From contig AP017968.1 in NCBI GenBank assembly GCA_002356455.1, positions 3,100,001 to 3,164,000 of the forward strand: 64,000 nucleotides of DNA, in the 5' to 3' direction. The position numbers and the translations under genes were made by a program. The DNA comes from Fusobacterium varium (GTDB taxonomy: Bacteria; Fusobacteriota; Fusobacteriia; Fusobacteriales; Fusobacteriaceae). The notes under the pieces were generated by a model. That model was given only the letters and a program-made list of their open reading frames with translations. It searched no databases and was not told the DNA's origin. This document shows, in pieces, positions 44,219-55,187 of the stretch. The first letter of the stretch is position 1. Each line of letters starts with the position of its first letter.

Positions 44219-44446
44219 TTATTTTATTTTTTTATTTATTTTCCTACCAATCATTTCCAATTGAATTTTGTCATATTCTTCAAATAAATGTAAAATAGCC
44301 TTTTTATTTGTCTTATACTTAACTTTTAATTTAGCAAGCCCTTCTTTTATTATTTGAGATTCTTCTTCACTAACTCTTATTCCCAAAACAACTCTGCTTT
44401 TATTTCCACTTCCTAAAGGTCTTCCCCTTTTTTCTATTCTTTCCAT
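44219..44446 (-). CDS. Small ribbon-helix-helix-like DNA-binding protein
   Basis: This 75-residue protein starts with a basic arm (KRGRPLGSGNKSR, an AT-hook-like GRP core), then a short strand (VVLGIRVSEEE) and two helices (SQIIKEGLAKL, then NKKAILHLFEEYD), typical of RHH repressors. It is the first small gene after the giant autotransporter. A local regulatory role is likely but not shown. Confidence 0.6.
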   Translation of the reverse strand: MERIEKRGRPLGSGNKSRVVLGIRVSEEESQIIKEGLAKLKVKYKTNKKAILHLFEEYDKIQLEMIGRKINKKIK

Positions 44447-44469
44447 ATTCTTTCCACCTTTAGTTTTGT

Positions 44470-44495
44470 AGACTGTCCCTAAAAAGAGACAGTCT
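44470..44495 (-). other. Intra-operon hairpin behind the giant autotransporter
   Basis: AGACTGTC and GACAGTCT pair around a short loop, eight bases after the autotransporter stop codon. No T run follows on the minus strand, so it is more likely an mRNA-end stabiliser or processing signal than a full terminator. Confidence 0.55.
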
Positions 44496-44502
44496 GCTTA
44501 AT

Positions 44503-47500
44503 TTAGAATTTGTAATTAAATCTTACTCCATATTTAACTGATGTATCTTTTCTATTTCCTTCATCTGCTGCCTCCACTTCAAATGTTACTCCCATGTGGT
44601 TGGCTTTCTCCACTGTCAGTCCTACTTTTCCTGTCAGTTTCCCTTCTCTTTCATCTGGAGTAATCAGGCTGTAATATCCTTCTCCTCCATTTTTTAGTCT
44701 TGCTTTGTTTCCATCATAGTTATCTCCAAGTTCATATGCATACTTTACATCTGCTGTCACTTTTACTGATACATCATTTCCTGCATAGATTCTCTGCTGA
44801 GCTTTTACTCCTGCTCCCAGCTGTGCGCTTAGGTAGTCGTTATCCTTAATCTGTACTTCAAGTCCCCCTTTGCTTCCAGCGCTTTCTGTAAAGCCATCTA
44901 CTTTTCCATACTCTAAATCTAAATCAGCATATACATCCAACTGTCTGGAAAGATCTGTATAGATAACTTTTGTCACTCTGTTGTCAAGTGCTACAGAGTA
45001 TGTATTGTACTCTCCTTTATTCTCAAATGTTTCCTGAAGATTAAGCTTTCTCTTAGCTATATGTCTGTTATATCCAAGTTCCAATCTTGTAAGCCATGAT
45101 ACTTTATTCTCTTCACTTAGATTTTTAACTCTATGTACTCCTGCTCTTAATGAATATACATCCTCTTTTGAACCTCCATCATCAAAATCAAACTTCGATC
45201 CAGTAAATCCTAATGTATACCCATATTTACTTCCATACTCTGTTCCTTCTTTCTCTTTCATATAAAGAACACCCATTACCTTGTAATCATAATCATCTAT
45301 TCCTAAAGTTGGATCCTTGTAGTTTCCATCAGTATAAATTACACTGTATTTGCTGCTGTCTTTAGTCAGATTGTATGATGATTCAAGTTCATAAAAAGAG
45401 TTGTCAAATGCTCTGTTGATATCCTGCATTCTTCCCTGGATAGTTGAATAGATATCCCCTCTAGTTTCTGCAAGTTTTCTAGATGTTTCTCTTTCAAACT
45501 GATCTGCTGGAAGTCCTTCAAGATACTGATTCAATCCTTTCAATATATCAGCATCTTTTCCGCTTCCACCACTGTTTTTAAGAATATTATCCAAACCTTT
45601 TTCCAGCGCATCAAACTGATCTCCTATTGTTAAATCAGCATATGGTCTTTTAACAATAACCAGATTTCCTTTATCTGTTACTTTTGCAATAAACAGTGGT
45701 GATGTTACTGGTGTAAGCTTATTCCCTGTTATTGTTCCCATTGCTGTATTTATAAATCCTTCTATTTCATAAGAAATTCCATTTCCTGTTGATGCAAAGT
45801 TTGGAAGCAGTCTTACCTCTCCGCTTACACTGTTTGCATTAAATAATGGTGTTCCTGTTGTTACATCTACATATGCTCCATTTACTACTATATTTCCTGC
45901 TGTTGAAAGTGTTCCTCCAATAGATACATATTTATCATTAATTGTTATTGTTCCATCTGATTCTATTTTTACACTTCCTATTTCAGCATTAGATACTCCC
46001 ACATTTGCTCCTGGAGTTCCATTTCCTCCTGGAAGAACAACTATATGCCCATAGTTGTTTAAAGCTCCTGGTCCTTCAATTCCTATTCCGTTTTTTAAAT
46101 AAATAGTTCCACTGTTGTCAAATGCTGCTCCTACTCCTATAAGCATTCCAACACCTTCATTAACAGTTATTATCCCAGCATTTTCTATTCTCGCACCACT
46201 ATATGCCGCCATTCCCACTGTTGTTGCTGTACATGGATCTGGAGCTGATGTACTTCCTAAGATGATATTTCCTCCAGCAGCATTTACAGCTACTGCTCCA
46301 TCTCTTACAAGAATTCCTACTCCTCCTCTATCAACATTGATAGTTCCTGTATTTTGAATCTTTGTTCCTGAGCCATCCCCATAGATTCCTACTGAATGAT
46401 CGTAGTTTACAGTTATATTTCCAGAGTTATTTACAGTAGTTCCTGCAGTTGCATAGATTCCTATTGAGTTAAGGTGATTTTCTATCTTATCATGATCACC
46501 TTTTACATCTGTTTCTCCTACAACTATATTTCCTGTATTATTAATTACATCTACTCCACTTGAGAATATTCCCACTGCTGACATTCCTAGTGTCATATCT
46601 GCGCTGTTATTAACTGTTGTTCCCTGACCTTTTAAATAAATTCCATATCCGCTGTTTCCTACTGACCAGTTCCCTGATGATGTGATTGTTGATGGCGCTG
46701 TTCCTCCAAGTTTGTATATTCCTACAGAACCTGTTTTTATTTTATCAGCTATTGTCATATTCCCTGTATATGTTACATTTCCATTTCCTTCACTTACTAT
46801 TCCTATACTTGTATTTGTTCCAATAGTCATATTTCCTGTCACTGCTGAATTTAGTCCCTTAGCATATACACCAATAGAATTTTTATCACTTAGAGTTATT
46901 GTGCCCATTGACAAGTTGATATTTCCATTTCCTTCTCCATAAATACCTGCTCCATTACTTCCTACATTCATGGTTGTTCCGCTTTGTGAAATTGTTCCAC
47001 CAGTCATATTTTTTCCATAGATTCCAATACTGTTATTTCCTGCTGAAACGTTTCCTGCAGTTCCTGTATATGATGAACCTTTATCTAAAAATACCCCTAT
47101 TGATGAATTTGTCAATGAAGCTGCTAAAGCAGCTGATATATCTCCAGTCACTGTTATTACACTGCTTTCTCCATATACGCCAATATTACTGTTTCCTCCT
47201 GTTACAGCTACTCCACCTGTCACTGTTAGATTAGAGTTTCCTTTTGCCATTACTCCTACCTGATTGCTTCCAGAACTTCCTATAGAAATTCCCCCAGATG
47301 CACTTCCAGCTGAATTATTTAATATTCTGCCTATTGTATAATTTCCTGTTTGTGTAACTGTTGGCATTGCTCCTATTGATGCTACACCATCATAATAAAT
47401 TCCTACAGAATATTTTGCTGGACTGGAATCTGTTTCTGCAATTCCACTTTGAACTGTAATTGCTGTTGTTCCAAATGTTGGTGCTGCATTTTTTATATAT

Positions 47501-50500
47501 GCTCCTATTCCACCATTTTTAGCTGTTATAGCTGAGCTTCCACTTGCAGTTACGCTTCCTCCATCTGCTACTATTCCTATTTGATTATCAGCTGTTATAT
47601 CTCCTGTGAAAGTCAGAGCAGAACCTTTAGAATACATATATATTCCATCTGTTCCTACTGATATATTTCCTGTGTTTAAAACTGTAACTGCTGCTCCTTC
47701 AGCATATACTCCTATTCCGCCTTTTCCAGCTGTGATTGATGCTGTTCCTGCCAACGTTACATTAGAACCACCTTTTACTACTAATCCTATTGCACTTTTA
47801 TTAGAACTTGAAACTCCTACTTTAATAGTTCCATCAATTGCAGAAGTTGTTCCTGATACTACCATCACTCCTACACTTTCATCTCCTAAGATGATAGTTC
47901 CTGCATTTATATTTGATGTTACTCCTTCAAGAACTACTCCTGTATTTCTTGAACTTCCTGAAGTTATATTATTTGATACAAGTCCTCCAGCAGTGCCTTT
48001 AAGATATACTCCTATTCCATCAGTTCCTGTCATAGTCATTGTATCATTTTGTACTGATCTTCCACTGTCAGCGCTATAAATCCCTATTCCACTTGTTCCT
48101 ACATTAATAGTTCCTGTATTTACTACTTCAGCTATATTTGTATAAATTCCAATAGAAGGTGAAGGAACAGCTCCAGTTGATATTCCCTCTGCATTAATTA
48201 TCCCCGTATTATTTATTGTAATTGTTCCTGTTGGGGTGCTTGTTCCAGGTGTTATAGCTGCAAGACCTATTCCTCCAGTATGAGCGCTTATTGTTCCTCC
48301 ATTATTTGTTATATTTTTTGGTGCTGTAGTTCCACTGTCATATGTTCCAAGAAGTCCTGTTCCTCCTTCACCTATACTTAAATTTCCAGATGAAGTTAAG
48401 TCACCATTTGATGTTGCCGCAAGTGAACCTGAACCTGCTGCAGTTATATTATTTCCAAGAACAAGAGTTCCTCCATTATTGTAAACTCCTATTCCTCCGC
48501 CAGTTCCAAAATTAAATGTAAGATTTCCTGTTGTTCCTAGGTTAGCAGTTCCTCCAGCTACATATACTCCAGTTCCTCCATTAATATTCATAACTGATGT
48601 ACCTGTTGTCAAAGAAGTTCCACTTTTTACATATATTCCTATTCCATTTTCAGTTGTTATATTTCCATTGTGGTTAAGAGTCATTCCTGTTCCATTTAAA
48701 TATATTCCTACTCCATCTTTTGCATTTACAGTTACATTATTCATAGTATATGTACCTGTTATTCCTGTATCAAAAAGTATTCCTACTGATGTTTTAGCAT
48801 CACTTGCTCCTGGAGATGACTCTGGAATACTTGCTCCTGTTTCTATAACTGCTCCATTAAATGTTACTGTATCATTAAGAAGGAATGCTCCAACAGAACC
48901 CTGTCCTGTTTTAATATTTCCTGAAATTACTGAATTTCCTTTAGCTGCAACTCCTACTGCTCCTGTTCCTGAAACATTTACTGCAAAGTCAATATCTGCA
49001 TTTTCTCCAAATACTCCAACTCCTCCTGAAGCTATATTTAAAGTACCTGTATTAGTTACAGTTCCTGCTGTTGTATCTTTCAGATAGATTCCAACTGCAT
49101 CTGATGTGATGCTTCCTCCAGCTCCATTAAAGCTGTTTCCTGAACCATCTACATATACTCCTGTACCTGTTCCTGAAACTGTTATACTTCCTGTATTCTT
49201 CCCAGAACTTGTTCCACTTCCTGCTATGTACATTCCAAGATTAGATCCTGTTTTTATTTCTCCTATATTTTCTACTGAAGCTGTATCTGTTGCAGTATCA
49301 GTTTTAGCCACCATTCCTGCTGATGATGTTCCTGTTGCCCCACTTATATCAATAATTCCACTATTTACTCCAGTTCCTTTTCCAGTATATATCCCTATAT
49401 TATCTGCCCCTGCCATAGTTATATTTCCATTTGAAGTAAGTGTTGAATTTCCTCCTACATACGAAGCTATATTATTGTTTGTTCCCACTCCTGTTGATGT
49501 TACATCTTTACTATTAACAAGGTTTATTCCATCAGCTGCATATATTCCTATGCTTTTAGTTCCTGTAAGTTCAATTTCAGCCCCATTTGTTACAATCCCT
49601 GAAGCAGTTCCCTTACTGTAATATACTCCTATGTTATCAACAGCAGCTGTATTGTTCACAGTAATTTTTTCTCCTGCTGCATAGGCTCCATCAACAAGAT
49701 ACATTCCAGTTCCTTTATCTGCATCTGTGTTAAGAGTAAGTCCTCCAACGCCTATAGTTACAGCACCATCACTTCCATATACTCCAATCGCTCCTGCAGA
49801 TGCAGTTCCTTTTACGGTTACTGTTCCTGCTATAGTAGAATTTCCATCTATAAATACTCCTGTTGTCTTTGCTCCATTAGCTGTTACGTTTACATTCAAA
49901 GTATTATTCCCTTTAGAATAGATTCCTACTGCTTCATTTTGGACAATAAGCTGTCCTGTTGTATTACTTGTAAATGTATTTCCAGTAGTTTCATTTTCAA
50001 GATATATTCCTACAGTCTTATTTCCTGTTGTTGCTGGAATTCCCATTCCATCTACTGTTACAATTTTTCCAGAATCTATTCCTACAGCAGCATCTTTACC
50101 ATAAACATAAATATTTTTATTTTCATTATTATTTGTAAAAGTCAAATTATTTTTAAAGTTTACTGTTGCATTTTCTGCAAAAACTCCTACACTTGATTTC
50201 CCAGTAAATGCTATATTTCCATTAAGTTCAGCTGTTGCACCAGATTTTACATAGATACCAGTAGAACTATCTGCATTCAGGTTAATTGTTCCTATATTGC
50301 TAGCTTTATTATTAGCTCCCTCTGCATACATACCTATTTGAGAAGAATCTCTTACTTCAATAATTCCAGCTATATCATTAACGATATTAGCAGTTTTAGT
50401 ATACATACCTACTGCACCTGTTTTTCCAGATGTAAGATCAATAGTTCCTGCATTTGTCCCTGTATTAGCAGAAGTTCCCTTTACAAAAATACCTATTCCT

Positions 50501-53500
50501 TCTGTTCCTACATTTAAACCTCCTGAAGAAGTAATATTCATATTTTCTGCATATACTGCTGTCCCTTTTACAAAGTCTGATGCATTTATATTTATATTTA
50601 TGCTTTTAGTATCAGTTCCACTTCCTTTATAGAAAATACCTGTTTTCCCATTAATATCTGCCCCTGTACTTGTTAAAGTGACACTGTTAGCTGTAATAGT
50701 TGATGTTCCATCAACCATTACTCCTATTCCGTCTGAGCCAAGATTTAATGTTCCAAGTTTTGTAACATTACTTCCTTCTGCTGCATAGATAGCTACTCCG
50801 CCACTTCCTACTGTTATATTTCCCTGATTTGCAATTGTGGCTTTTTTTCCATAGATTCCTATAGCTGCAGCAGAATCATTTGAATTTCCTACTGTTATAT
50901 TTCCTGTATTACTTACTTTTGTATCAGTTACTGCTCCAACAGTGTTATTGTTATCTGCATAAATACCTATTGTTCCTGTTCCATCAAGGGCAATATTCCC
51001 TGTATTTGCAATAGTTACTTTCCCTTGTTCAGCAAAAATGCCTCCAGTTCCAAACTCATTCACTATTATATTTTTTGAAGAATCTTCTCTATATGCCATT
51101 CCTAAAATACCTATAGATTGATTTCCTCCTACTTCTATATCTCCTGCATTTGACACTGTACTTCCATTTACTGCATAAATTCCTACAGCTCCATCATTTG
51201 ATGTATTTCCTCCAGAAGTTATTTTTTCCACTTCTATTTTAGAACCTGCTTTCAAGTCTACTGCTCCAAAGTTCATATATAGCCCTATAGCTCCTGCACC
51301 TGCATCTGTTCTGTCTGCTATTACTTTAGAACCTGCTGCAAGATTTATCTGGGCATCTGCTGCACTTGCTGCTGATTTACTTGAATTCATTTCAAGTCCT
51401 ACTACCTGTCCTTTAAAATACGCTGCTGCATCAGAACTGTTAATTTCTGATTTTACTTCTATATCAGCTAAAACATTCAGATTAAGTCTTTGTCCTAAAA
51501 ATCTTCTATAGTAAAAAAACCCTGTTGAACTTGTATTAGTATCTGATTTATCCATATTGGCATTAATGTTTAAAGTTCCTCCATCTACAGCTGCTATCTT
51601 GTACTTATCAAATACTTGAGTTCCATCTGTTCCAGCAACTATATCTACTCCATTTCCTAATTTGTTTTCTATATCCTCTTTAAGTGTTCCTATATTTAAA
51701 GTTCCTATATTTTTAAGATTAACTCCTACTGCATCATTAGACATTACTACAATTTTAGCTCCAGTCAAAGTTATCGGATTAGAAGAAGGGGTACTTAAAT
51801 CTAACTCAAGAGCTGTAGCTTTTCCTCTCAGAATTATTTCTCCATCTGTTAAATCAACAGTTCCTCCATTTGAAGTATAGACAGCATATCCACTTCCTTC
51901 ATAATCTACAATTCCATTTGTTATATCAATTTTTGACCCTGCACCAACTGAAGCTATACCAACAGACCCATCTTTTACTTTTACATATGTGTTTTTAACA
52001 CTGATTTTTCCTCCATCACTTGTATAAATTCCCAGTCCTGTTGTACTTCCATCAGCTTGTATTTTTCCTTCTACATATATATCTACTGGAGTAATTGGTT
52101 CTGGAATATTCCCATTACCATCAGGCTGAGAAAGTGTCAAAGAAGTTCTGTCTGCTATAATACTTCCCTGATTTGTTGCAAATATACCTGTGCTATTTCC
52201 TGATAAATTCAAACTCAATTTATCTTTTGCTATATTTATTACTGTTCCGCTGTCTTTAGCATATAAGGCAACAGTATTCTCAATTTTCTTAGTATTATCT
52301 CCAGCTGTCACATTACCATTTATTGTTATTGTTTTTCCATTTTGGGCAATTGCTACTTGATTGTTTTTTCCGCTTTCTATTAAAATATCTCCCTCAAACT
52401 TTACATCTCCACCTTGAGCAATTATTCCAATATTTCCTTCTCCGCCAGATATTTTTATACTGCTGTTTTCTGCTGGAGCTCCATATGGTTTTAAAATTTC
52501 AATTGTTCCATTTTTTCCAAATATTCCTATTCCACCATATGAATATTCACCTATTTCTATCTGGGCTGCTGTTTTTGTTGTACTTGAATTATCCATCAGT
52601 ATTCCAATGGCTTGTTCTACTAAATTAGGATCATTTCTTCTTATAGTACCATCAGGATTAATAAAAATATCAGTTGTTGAATTTCCTTTTAATATGGTTT
52701 GTTTTTTGTTCCCAATATTAAATTTTACTAGATTTTTTTCATTTGTTATATTAGTATTTTGTGCAACTAAACCAACACTTTTATCTCCTAATAATTCGAT
52801 TGGTTTTTTTATATATGCTGCATGTCTATTGTCAAAAACACTATTATTTGACATATATAAAGCAATTGCTTCCGCTCCTCTTATCTCAACAATTCCTTCA
52901 TTTACAAATGCAGCCCTGTTATGAGATAAATTTGAGTAAGCCCACTGCATCAATGAAGCTCCTATTCCATCTACATATATTTTTCCAGTTGGTCCATTTG
53001 AATAAATATATGCTTTGGACTGACTTGTATCAGGAGAATGCATATATACAATAGATCTGTCTCCATCAACAGTAATTGTTCCTTCATTATCCAAATAATT
53101 AGTTCTATAATTTCCATTAGTATGTGATGTTGTAAAAAAATATGCTGACCCTGTTCCATTTATTTCTACTTCACCTTTATTAACAAATAAAAGTTCTGTT
53201 TCATCTTCTCCTTTTATTCCTGTATACGTCTGATACCCTCTCAATCTATCACGTGTTATTGAAGTTATCAGTCCTTCTGCTACTCTATTGTCTAAATTTC
53301 CATTTACAGTTCCTTCAGTTTCAAGATCAATAAGTTTAGCATTATTTGAATTAAAAATTATTTTTGTATTTTCTCCGTAATATGAATACGGTACATTTAA
53401 TAAAGTATGAAAAAATTGTTGAGAAACATTATAAATTTTATTTTCTGTTGGTTTAGTTCCTTGAGGAGTTGTTCCAGGAAATGCTTCAGCATCATAATCC

Positions 53501-54531
53501 GTTACTCCTACACTATAATTTCCTGAATTTCCACTTATGATGTATTCTCCAGATTTTAAACTTATTTGAGATATTACTCCATTATTTCCATTCCACCAAA
53601 AGTATTGTACACTTGGATTTGCTCCACTTCCTGCTATTGATGGGGATGAAACATTTATTGGAACTATTACTGGCAGCGAAGGTGCTGTTGGAAGAATTAT
53701 CATTGTTGGTTCATATCCTTCAGGTGCTGTTGGGGCACTTACTGTTATATTTTTTTCTGCTGGTGTTGCTGGTGTTGTTACTGTTGGGGCACTCACTGAG
53801 ATTTTACCAACTGCTGATGGTGTTGACACATTTACACTCAAACTTCCTGGTGCTGTTGGTGGTGTTATTGATGGTGCTGTTACTGTTGATATTGATGGCA
53901 CTACAGGACTTACTGTTCCTGGCAATGCACCAAGATTCACCACTGGTGCTGATACATTTACTGATACATTTGGATTGATCGTTGGTAATACTGGTTCAAC
54001 AGGTTTTATATTGGCTCCCACTTCTATTGTCTCTCTAAAGACTTCATTATCAACTACCACTCCATTTCCAGCCATCACTTTATCTTTTCCTATATTTCCT
54101 GTAGCTTTCAGTAAACTGCTGCCGTTTGATGTTCCATAATATTTATTAACTGCATCAATAGTTTTTGCAAATTCCTTGTCTGTTACATCTTTCATCTTTC
54201 CATTATCTAAATACTGATAACTGAAAAAAACTTGTGTACTTGGCATCAAGGGCTTAGAGTAAAAATCTCCCTTTCTTACAAGTTCTACAAAGTCCGAATT
54301 ATATTCTTTTATTAATCTTTCATTTTCTGCTATTTTTCTTTTTATTTCTTCGCGCTCTGTCTGAATTCTAGTTAAAAGCTCATTTTTAGTTTCCTGTATC
54401 TCTTCTGCTGTTATTCCTGCACCTAAAGATATCCCGCCTGTTATCATAAAAGCTATTAAAAGCGATAAAGAATAACTTACCTTTCTCTTTAAAAATCTTT
54501 TTAGAGATTTTTCAATATCATTTTTTTTCAT
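44503..54531 (-). CDS. Giant type Va autotransporter adhesin (RadD/Fap2-like)
   Basis: This is a 3342-residue surface protein. Residues 1-38 form a long signal sequence with a charged start (KKNDIEKSLKRFLKRK). About 39-75 is a coiled coil (EIQETKNELLTRIQTEREEI). About 180-300 is rich in Pro, Val, Ser and Thr. The long passenger, to about 3050, is made of short beta-solenoid repeats of the form GI-G/V-Y/F-x followed by Asn/Thr/Gly-rich turns. The last 290 residues or so form the outer-membrane barrel, ending in FNYKF with the usual terminal Phe. RadD and Fap2 of F. nucleatum share this layout and bind bacteria or host cells; the ligand here is unknown. It is preceded 13 bases upstream by a coiled-coil exported protein, as in the fad-I/radD operon. 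Confidence 0.9.
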   Translation of the reverse strand: MKKNDIEKSLKRFLKRKVSYSLSLLIAFMITGGISLGAGITAEEIQETKNELLTRIQTEREEIKRKIAENERLIKEYNSDFVELVRKGDFYSKPLMPSTQVFFSYQYLDNGKMKDVTDKEFAKTIDAVNKYYGTSNGSSLLKATGNIGKDKVMAGNGVVVDNEVFRETIEVGANIKPVEPVLPTINPNVSVNVSAPVVNLGALPGTVSPVVPSISTVTAPSITPPTAPGSLSVNVSTPSAVGKISVSAPTVTTPATPAEKNITVSAPTAPEGYEPTMIILPTAPSLPVIVPINVSSPSIAGSGANPSVQYFWWNGNNGVISQISLKSGEYIISGNSGNYSVGVTDYDAEAFPGTTPQGTKPTENKIYNVSQQFFHTLLNVPYSYYGENTKIIFNSNNAKLIDLETEGTVNGNLDNRVAEGLITSITRDRLRGYQTYTGIKGEDETELLFVNKGEVEINGTGSAYFFTTSHTNGNYRTNYLDNEGTITVDGDRSIVYMHSPDTSQSKAYIYSNGPTGKIYVDGIGASLMQWAYSNLSHNRAAFVNEGIVEIRGAEAIALYMSNNSVFDNRHAAYIKKPIELLGDKSVGLVAQNTNITNEKNLVKFNIGNKKQTILKGNSTTDIFINPDGTIRRNDPNLVEQAIGILMDNSSTTKTAAQIEIGEYSYGGIGIFGKNGTIEILKPYGAPAENSSIKISGGEGNIGIIAQGGDVKFEGDILIESGKNNQVAIAQNGKTITINGNVTAGDNTKKIENTVALYAKDSGTVINIAKDKLSLNLSGNSTGIFATNQGSIIADRTSLTLSQPDGNGNIPEPITPVDIYVEGKIQADGSTTGLGIYTSDGGKISVKNTYVKVKDGSVGIASVGAGSKIDITNGIVDYEGSGYAVYTSNGGTVDLTDGEIILRGKATALELDLSTPSSNPITLTGAKIVVMSNDAVGVNLKNIGTLNIGTLKEDIENKLGNGVDIVAGTDGTQVFDKYKIAAVDGGTLNINANMDKSDTNTSSTGFFYYRRFLGQRLNLNVLADIEVKSEINSSDAAAYFKGQVVGLEMNSSKSAASAADAQINLAAGSKVIADRTDAGAGAIGLYMNFGAVDLKAGSKIEVEKITSGGNTSNDGAVGIYAVNGSTVSNAGDIEVGGNQSIGILGMAYREDSSKNIIVNEFGTGGIFAEQGKVTIANTGNIALDGTGTIGIYADNNNTVGAVTDTKVSNTGNITVGNSNDSAAAIGIYGKKATIANQGNITVGSGGVAIYAAEGSNVTKLGTLNLGSDGIGVMVDGTSTITANSVTLTSTGADINGKTGIFYKGSGTDTKSINININASDFVKGTAVYAENMNITSSGGLNVGTEGIGIFVKGTSANTGTNAGTIDLTSGKTGAVGMYTKTANIVNDIAGIIEVRDSSQIGMYAEGANNKASNIGTINLNADSSTGIYVKSGATAELNGNIAFTGKSSVGVFAENATVNFKNNLTFTNNNENKNIYVYGKDAAVGIDSGKIVTVDGMGIPATTGNKTVGIYLENETTGNTFTSNTTGQLIVQNEAVGIYSKGNNTLNVNVTANGAKTTGVFIDGNSTIAGTVTVKGTASAGAIGVYGSDGAVTIGVGGLTLNTDADKGTGMYLVDGAYAAGEKITVNNTAAVDNIGVYYSKGTASGIVTNGAEIELTGTKSIGIYAADGINLVNSKDVTSTGVGTNNNIASYVGGNSTLTSNGNITMAGADNIGIYTGKGTGVNSGIIDISGATGTSSAGMVAKTDTATDTASVENIGEIKTGSNLGMYIAGSGTSSGKNTGSITVSGTGTGVYVDGSGNSFNGAGGSITSDAVGIYLKDTTAGTVTNTGTLNIASGGVGVFGENADIDFAVNVSGTGAVGVAAKGNSVISGNIKTGQGSVGAFLLNDTVTFNGAVIETGASIPESSPGASDAKTSVGILFDTGITGTYTMNNVTVNAKDGVGIYLNGTGMTLNHNGNITTENGIGIYVKSGTSLTTGTSVMNINGGTGVYVAGGTANLGTTGNLTFNFGTGGGIGVYNNGGTLVLGNNITAAGSGSLAATSNGDLTSSGNLSIGEGGTGLLGTYDSGTTAPKNITNNGGTISAHTGGIGLAAITPGTSTPTGTITINNTGIINAEGISTGAVPSPSIGIYTNIAEVVNTGTINVGTSGIGIYSADSGRSVQNDTMTMTGTDGIGVYLKGTAGGLVSNNITSGSSRNTGVVLEGVTSNINAGTIILGDESVGVMVVSGTTSAIDGTIKVGVSSSNKSAIGLVVKGGSNVTLAGTASITAGKGGIGVYAEGAAVTVLNTGNISVGTDGIYMYSKGSALTFTGDITADNQIGIVADGGSVTASGSSAITAKNGGIGAYIKNAAPTFGTTAITVQSGIAETDSSPAKYSVGIYYDGVASIGAMPTVTQTGNYTIGRILNNSAGSASGGISIGSSGSNQVGVMAKGNSNLTVTGGVAVTGGNSNIGVYGESSVITVTGDISAALAASLTNSSIGVFLDKGSSYTGTAGNVSAGNNSIGIYGKNMTGGTISQSGTTMNVGSNGAGIYGEGNGNINLSMGTITLSDKNSIGVYAKGLNSAVTGNMTIGTNTSIGIVSEGNGNVTYTGNMTIADKIKTGSVGIYKLGGTAPSTITSSGNWSVGNSGYGIYLKGQGTTVNNSADMTLGMSAVGIFSSGVDVINNTGNIVVGETDVKGDHDKIENHLNSIGIYATAGTTVNNSGNITVNYDHSVGIYGDGSGTKIQNTGTINVDRGGVGILVRDGAVAVNAAGGNIILGSTSAPDPCTATTVGMAAYSGARIENAGIITVNEGVGMLIGVGAAFDNSGTIYLKNGIGIEGPGALNNYGHIVVLPGGNGTPGANVGVSNAEIGSVKIESDGTITINDKYVSIGGTLSTAGNIVVNGAYVDVTTGTPLFNANSVSGEVRLLPNFASTGNGISYEIEGFINTAMGTITGNKLTPVTSPLFIAKVTDKGNLVIVKRPYADLTIGDQFDALEKGLDNILKNSGGSGKDADILKGLNQYLEGLPADQFERETSRKLAETRGDIYSTIQGRMQDINRAFDNSFYELESSYNLTKDSSKYSVIYTDGNYKDPTLGIDDYDYKVMGVLYMKEKEGTEYGSKYGYTLGFTGSKFDFDDGGSKEDVYSLRAGVHRVKNLSEENKVSWLTRLELGYNRHIAKRKLNLQETFENKGEYNTYSVALDNRVTKVIYTDLSRQLDVYADLDLEYGKVDGFTESAGSKGGLEVQIKDNDYLSAQLGAGVKAQQRIYAGNDVSVKVTADVKYAYELGDNYDGNKARLKNGGEGYYSLITPDEREGKLTGKVGLTVEKANHMGVTFEVEAADEGNRKDTSVKYGVRFNYKF

Positions 54532-54544
54532 ATATCTTCTCCCC

Positions 54545-55126
54545 TTAGTTTCCTACTTTTACCTTCTGTTCCATTCTATCTAGTCTACTCAAGTATTCTT
54601 TAAGTTTTTCATTTTCAAGCAAAAGAAGTTCTACTTCATTATTATTTGAGTTAAACTTATCATTTACTTCATCAAATTTCTGACTTAAAAATGCTCTGTT
54701 TTCATCTGGCTCTATTCCTAAAACCTCTTCTAGCTTCATAATTTCCTCTTCTTCTGCCTTTAAAAATACCATTCTTTCCTTTCCTATTTTAAAAGCTTCT
54801 CCTGCTGCTGCCATTCTTGCTTCTGGATTGTTTTCACTTCTGAATACTTTTTCCTCAAGAGATTCATTCATATTTCTTCTAATGTCTTCAATTATTTTCT
54901 TTCCTTTTTTCTCCTCTGCTTTTTCAGCAGCTATTCTGGCTTTTTCCTCTGCTGCTTTGATTTTTTCTGCTTCTTTAGCAGCTCTTTCCTTTTCTTTTTC
55001 TTCCATACGAATTTCTTTTCTTATTTCCTCAAGAACTTTCATTCCCTCTTTTTCACTTATTTCCTGTGAATAAAGAACTGTTCCTAAGTTAGCTAAAAGA
55101 AAAACACCTATAATTGCTTTCTTCAT
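54545..55126 (-). CDS. Coiled-coil exported protein upstream of the autotransporter
   Basis: This 193-residue protein has a signal peptide (MKKAIIGVFLLANLGTVLYS) and then almost continuous charged helix rich in Glu, Lys and Ala, including a second coil near the end (EVELLLLENEKLKEYLSRLD). Its position directly before the autotransporter matches fad-I before radD in F. nucleatum, but no lipobox cysteine is present, so it is not an obvious lipoprotein. It probably helps display or fold the adhesin. A strong GGGAGG site precedes the ATG. Confidence 0.75.
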   Translation of the reverse strand: MKKAIIGVFLLANLGTVLYSQEISEKEGMKVLEEIRKEIRMEEKEKERAAKEAEKIKAAEEKARIAAEKAEEKKGKKIIEDIRRNMNESLEEKVFRSENNPEARMAAAGEAFKIGKERMVFLKAEEEEIMKLEEVLGIEPDENRAFLSQKFDEVNDKFNSNNNEVELLLLENEKLKEYLSRLDRMEQKVKVGN

Positions 55127-55187
55127 AAATCCTCCCTTTTATTAATATTGAAAATATATAAACCTTACTTTATGTTTTAAGGTATTT

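Noticed and set aside
46115-53978. Many plus-strand open frames of 60-170 codons opposite the giant autotransporter
   Set aside because: They mirror the repetitive minus-strand passenger, have low-complexity Pro/Leu/Val-rich translations and no ribosome sites. They are shadows of the real gene.
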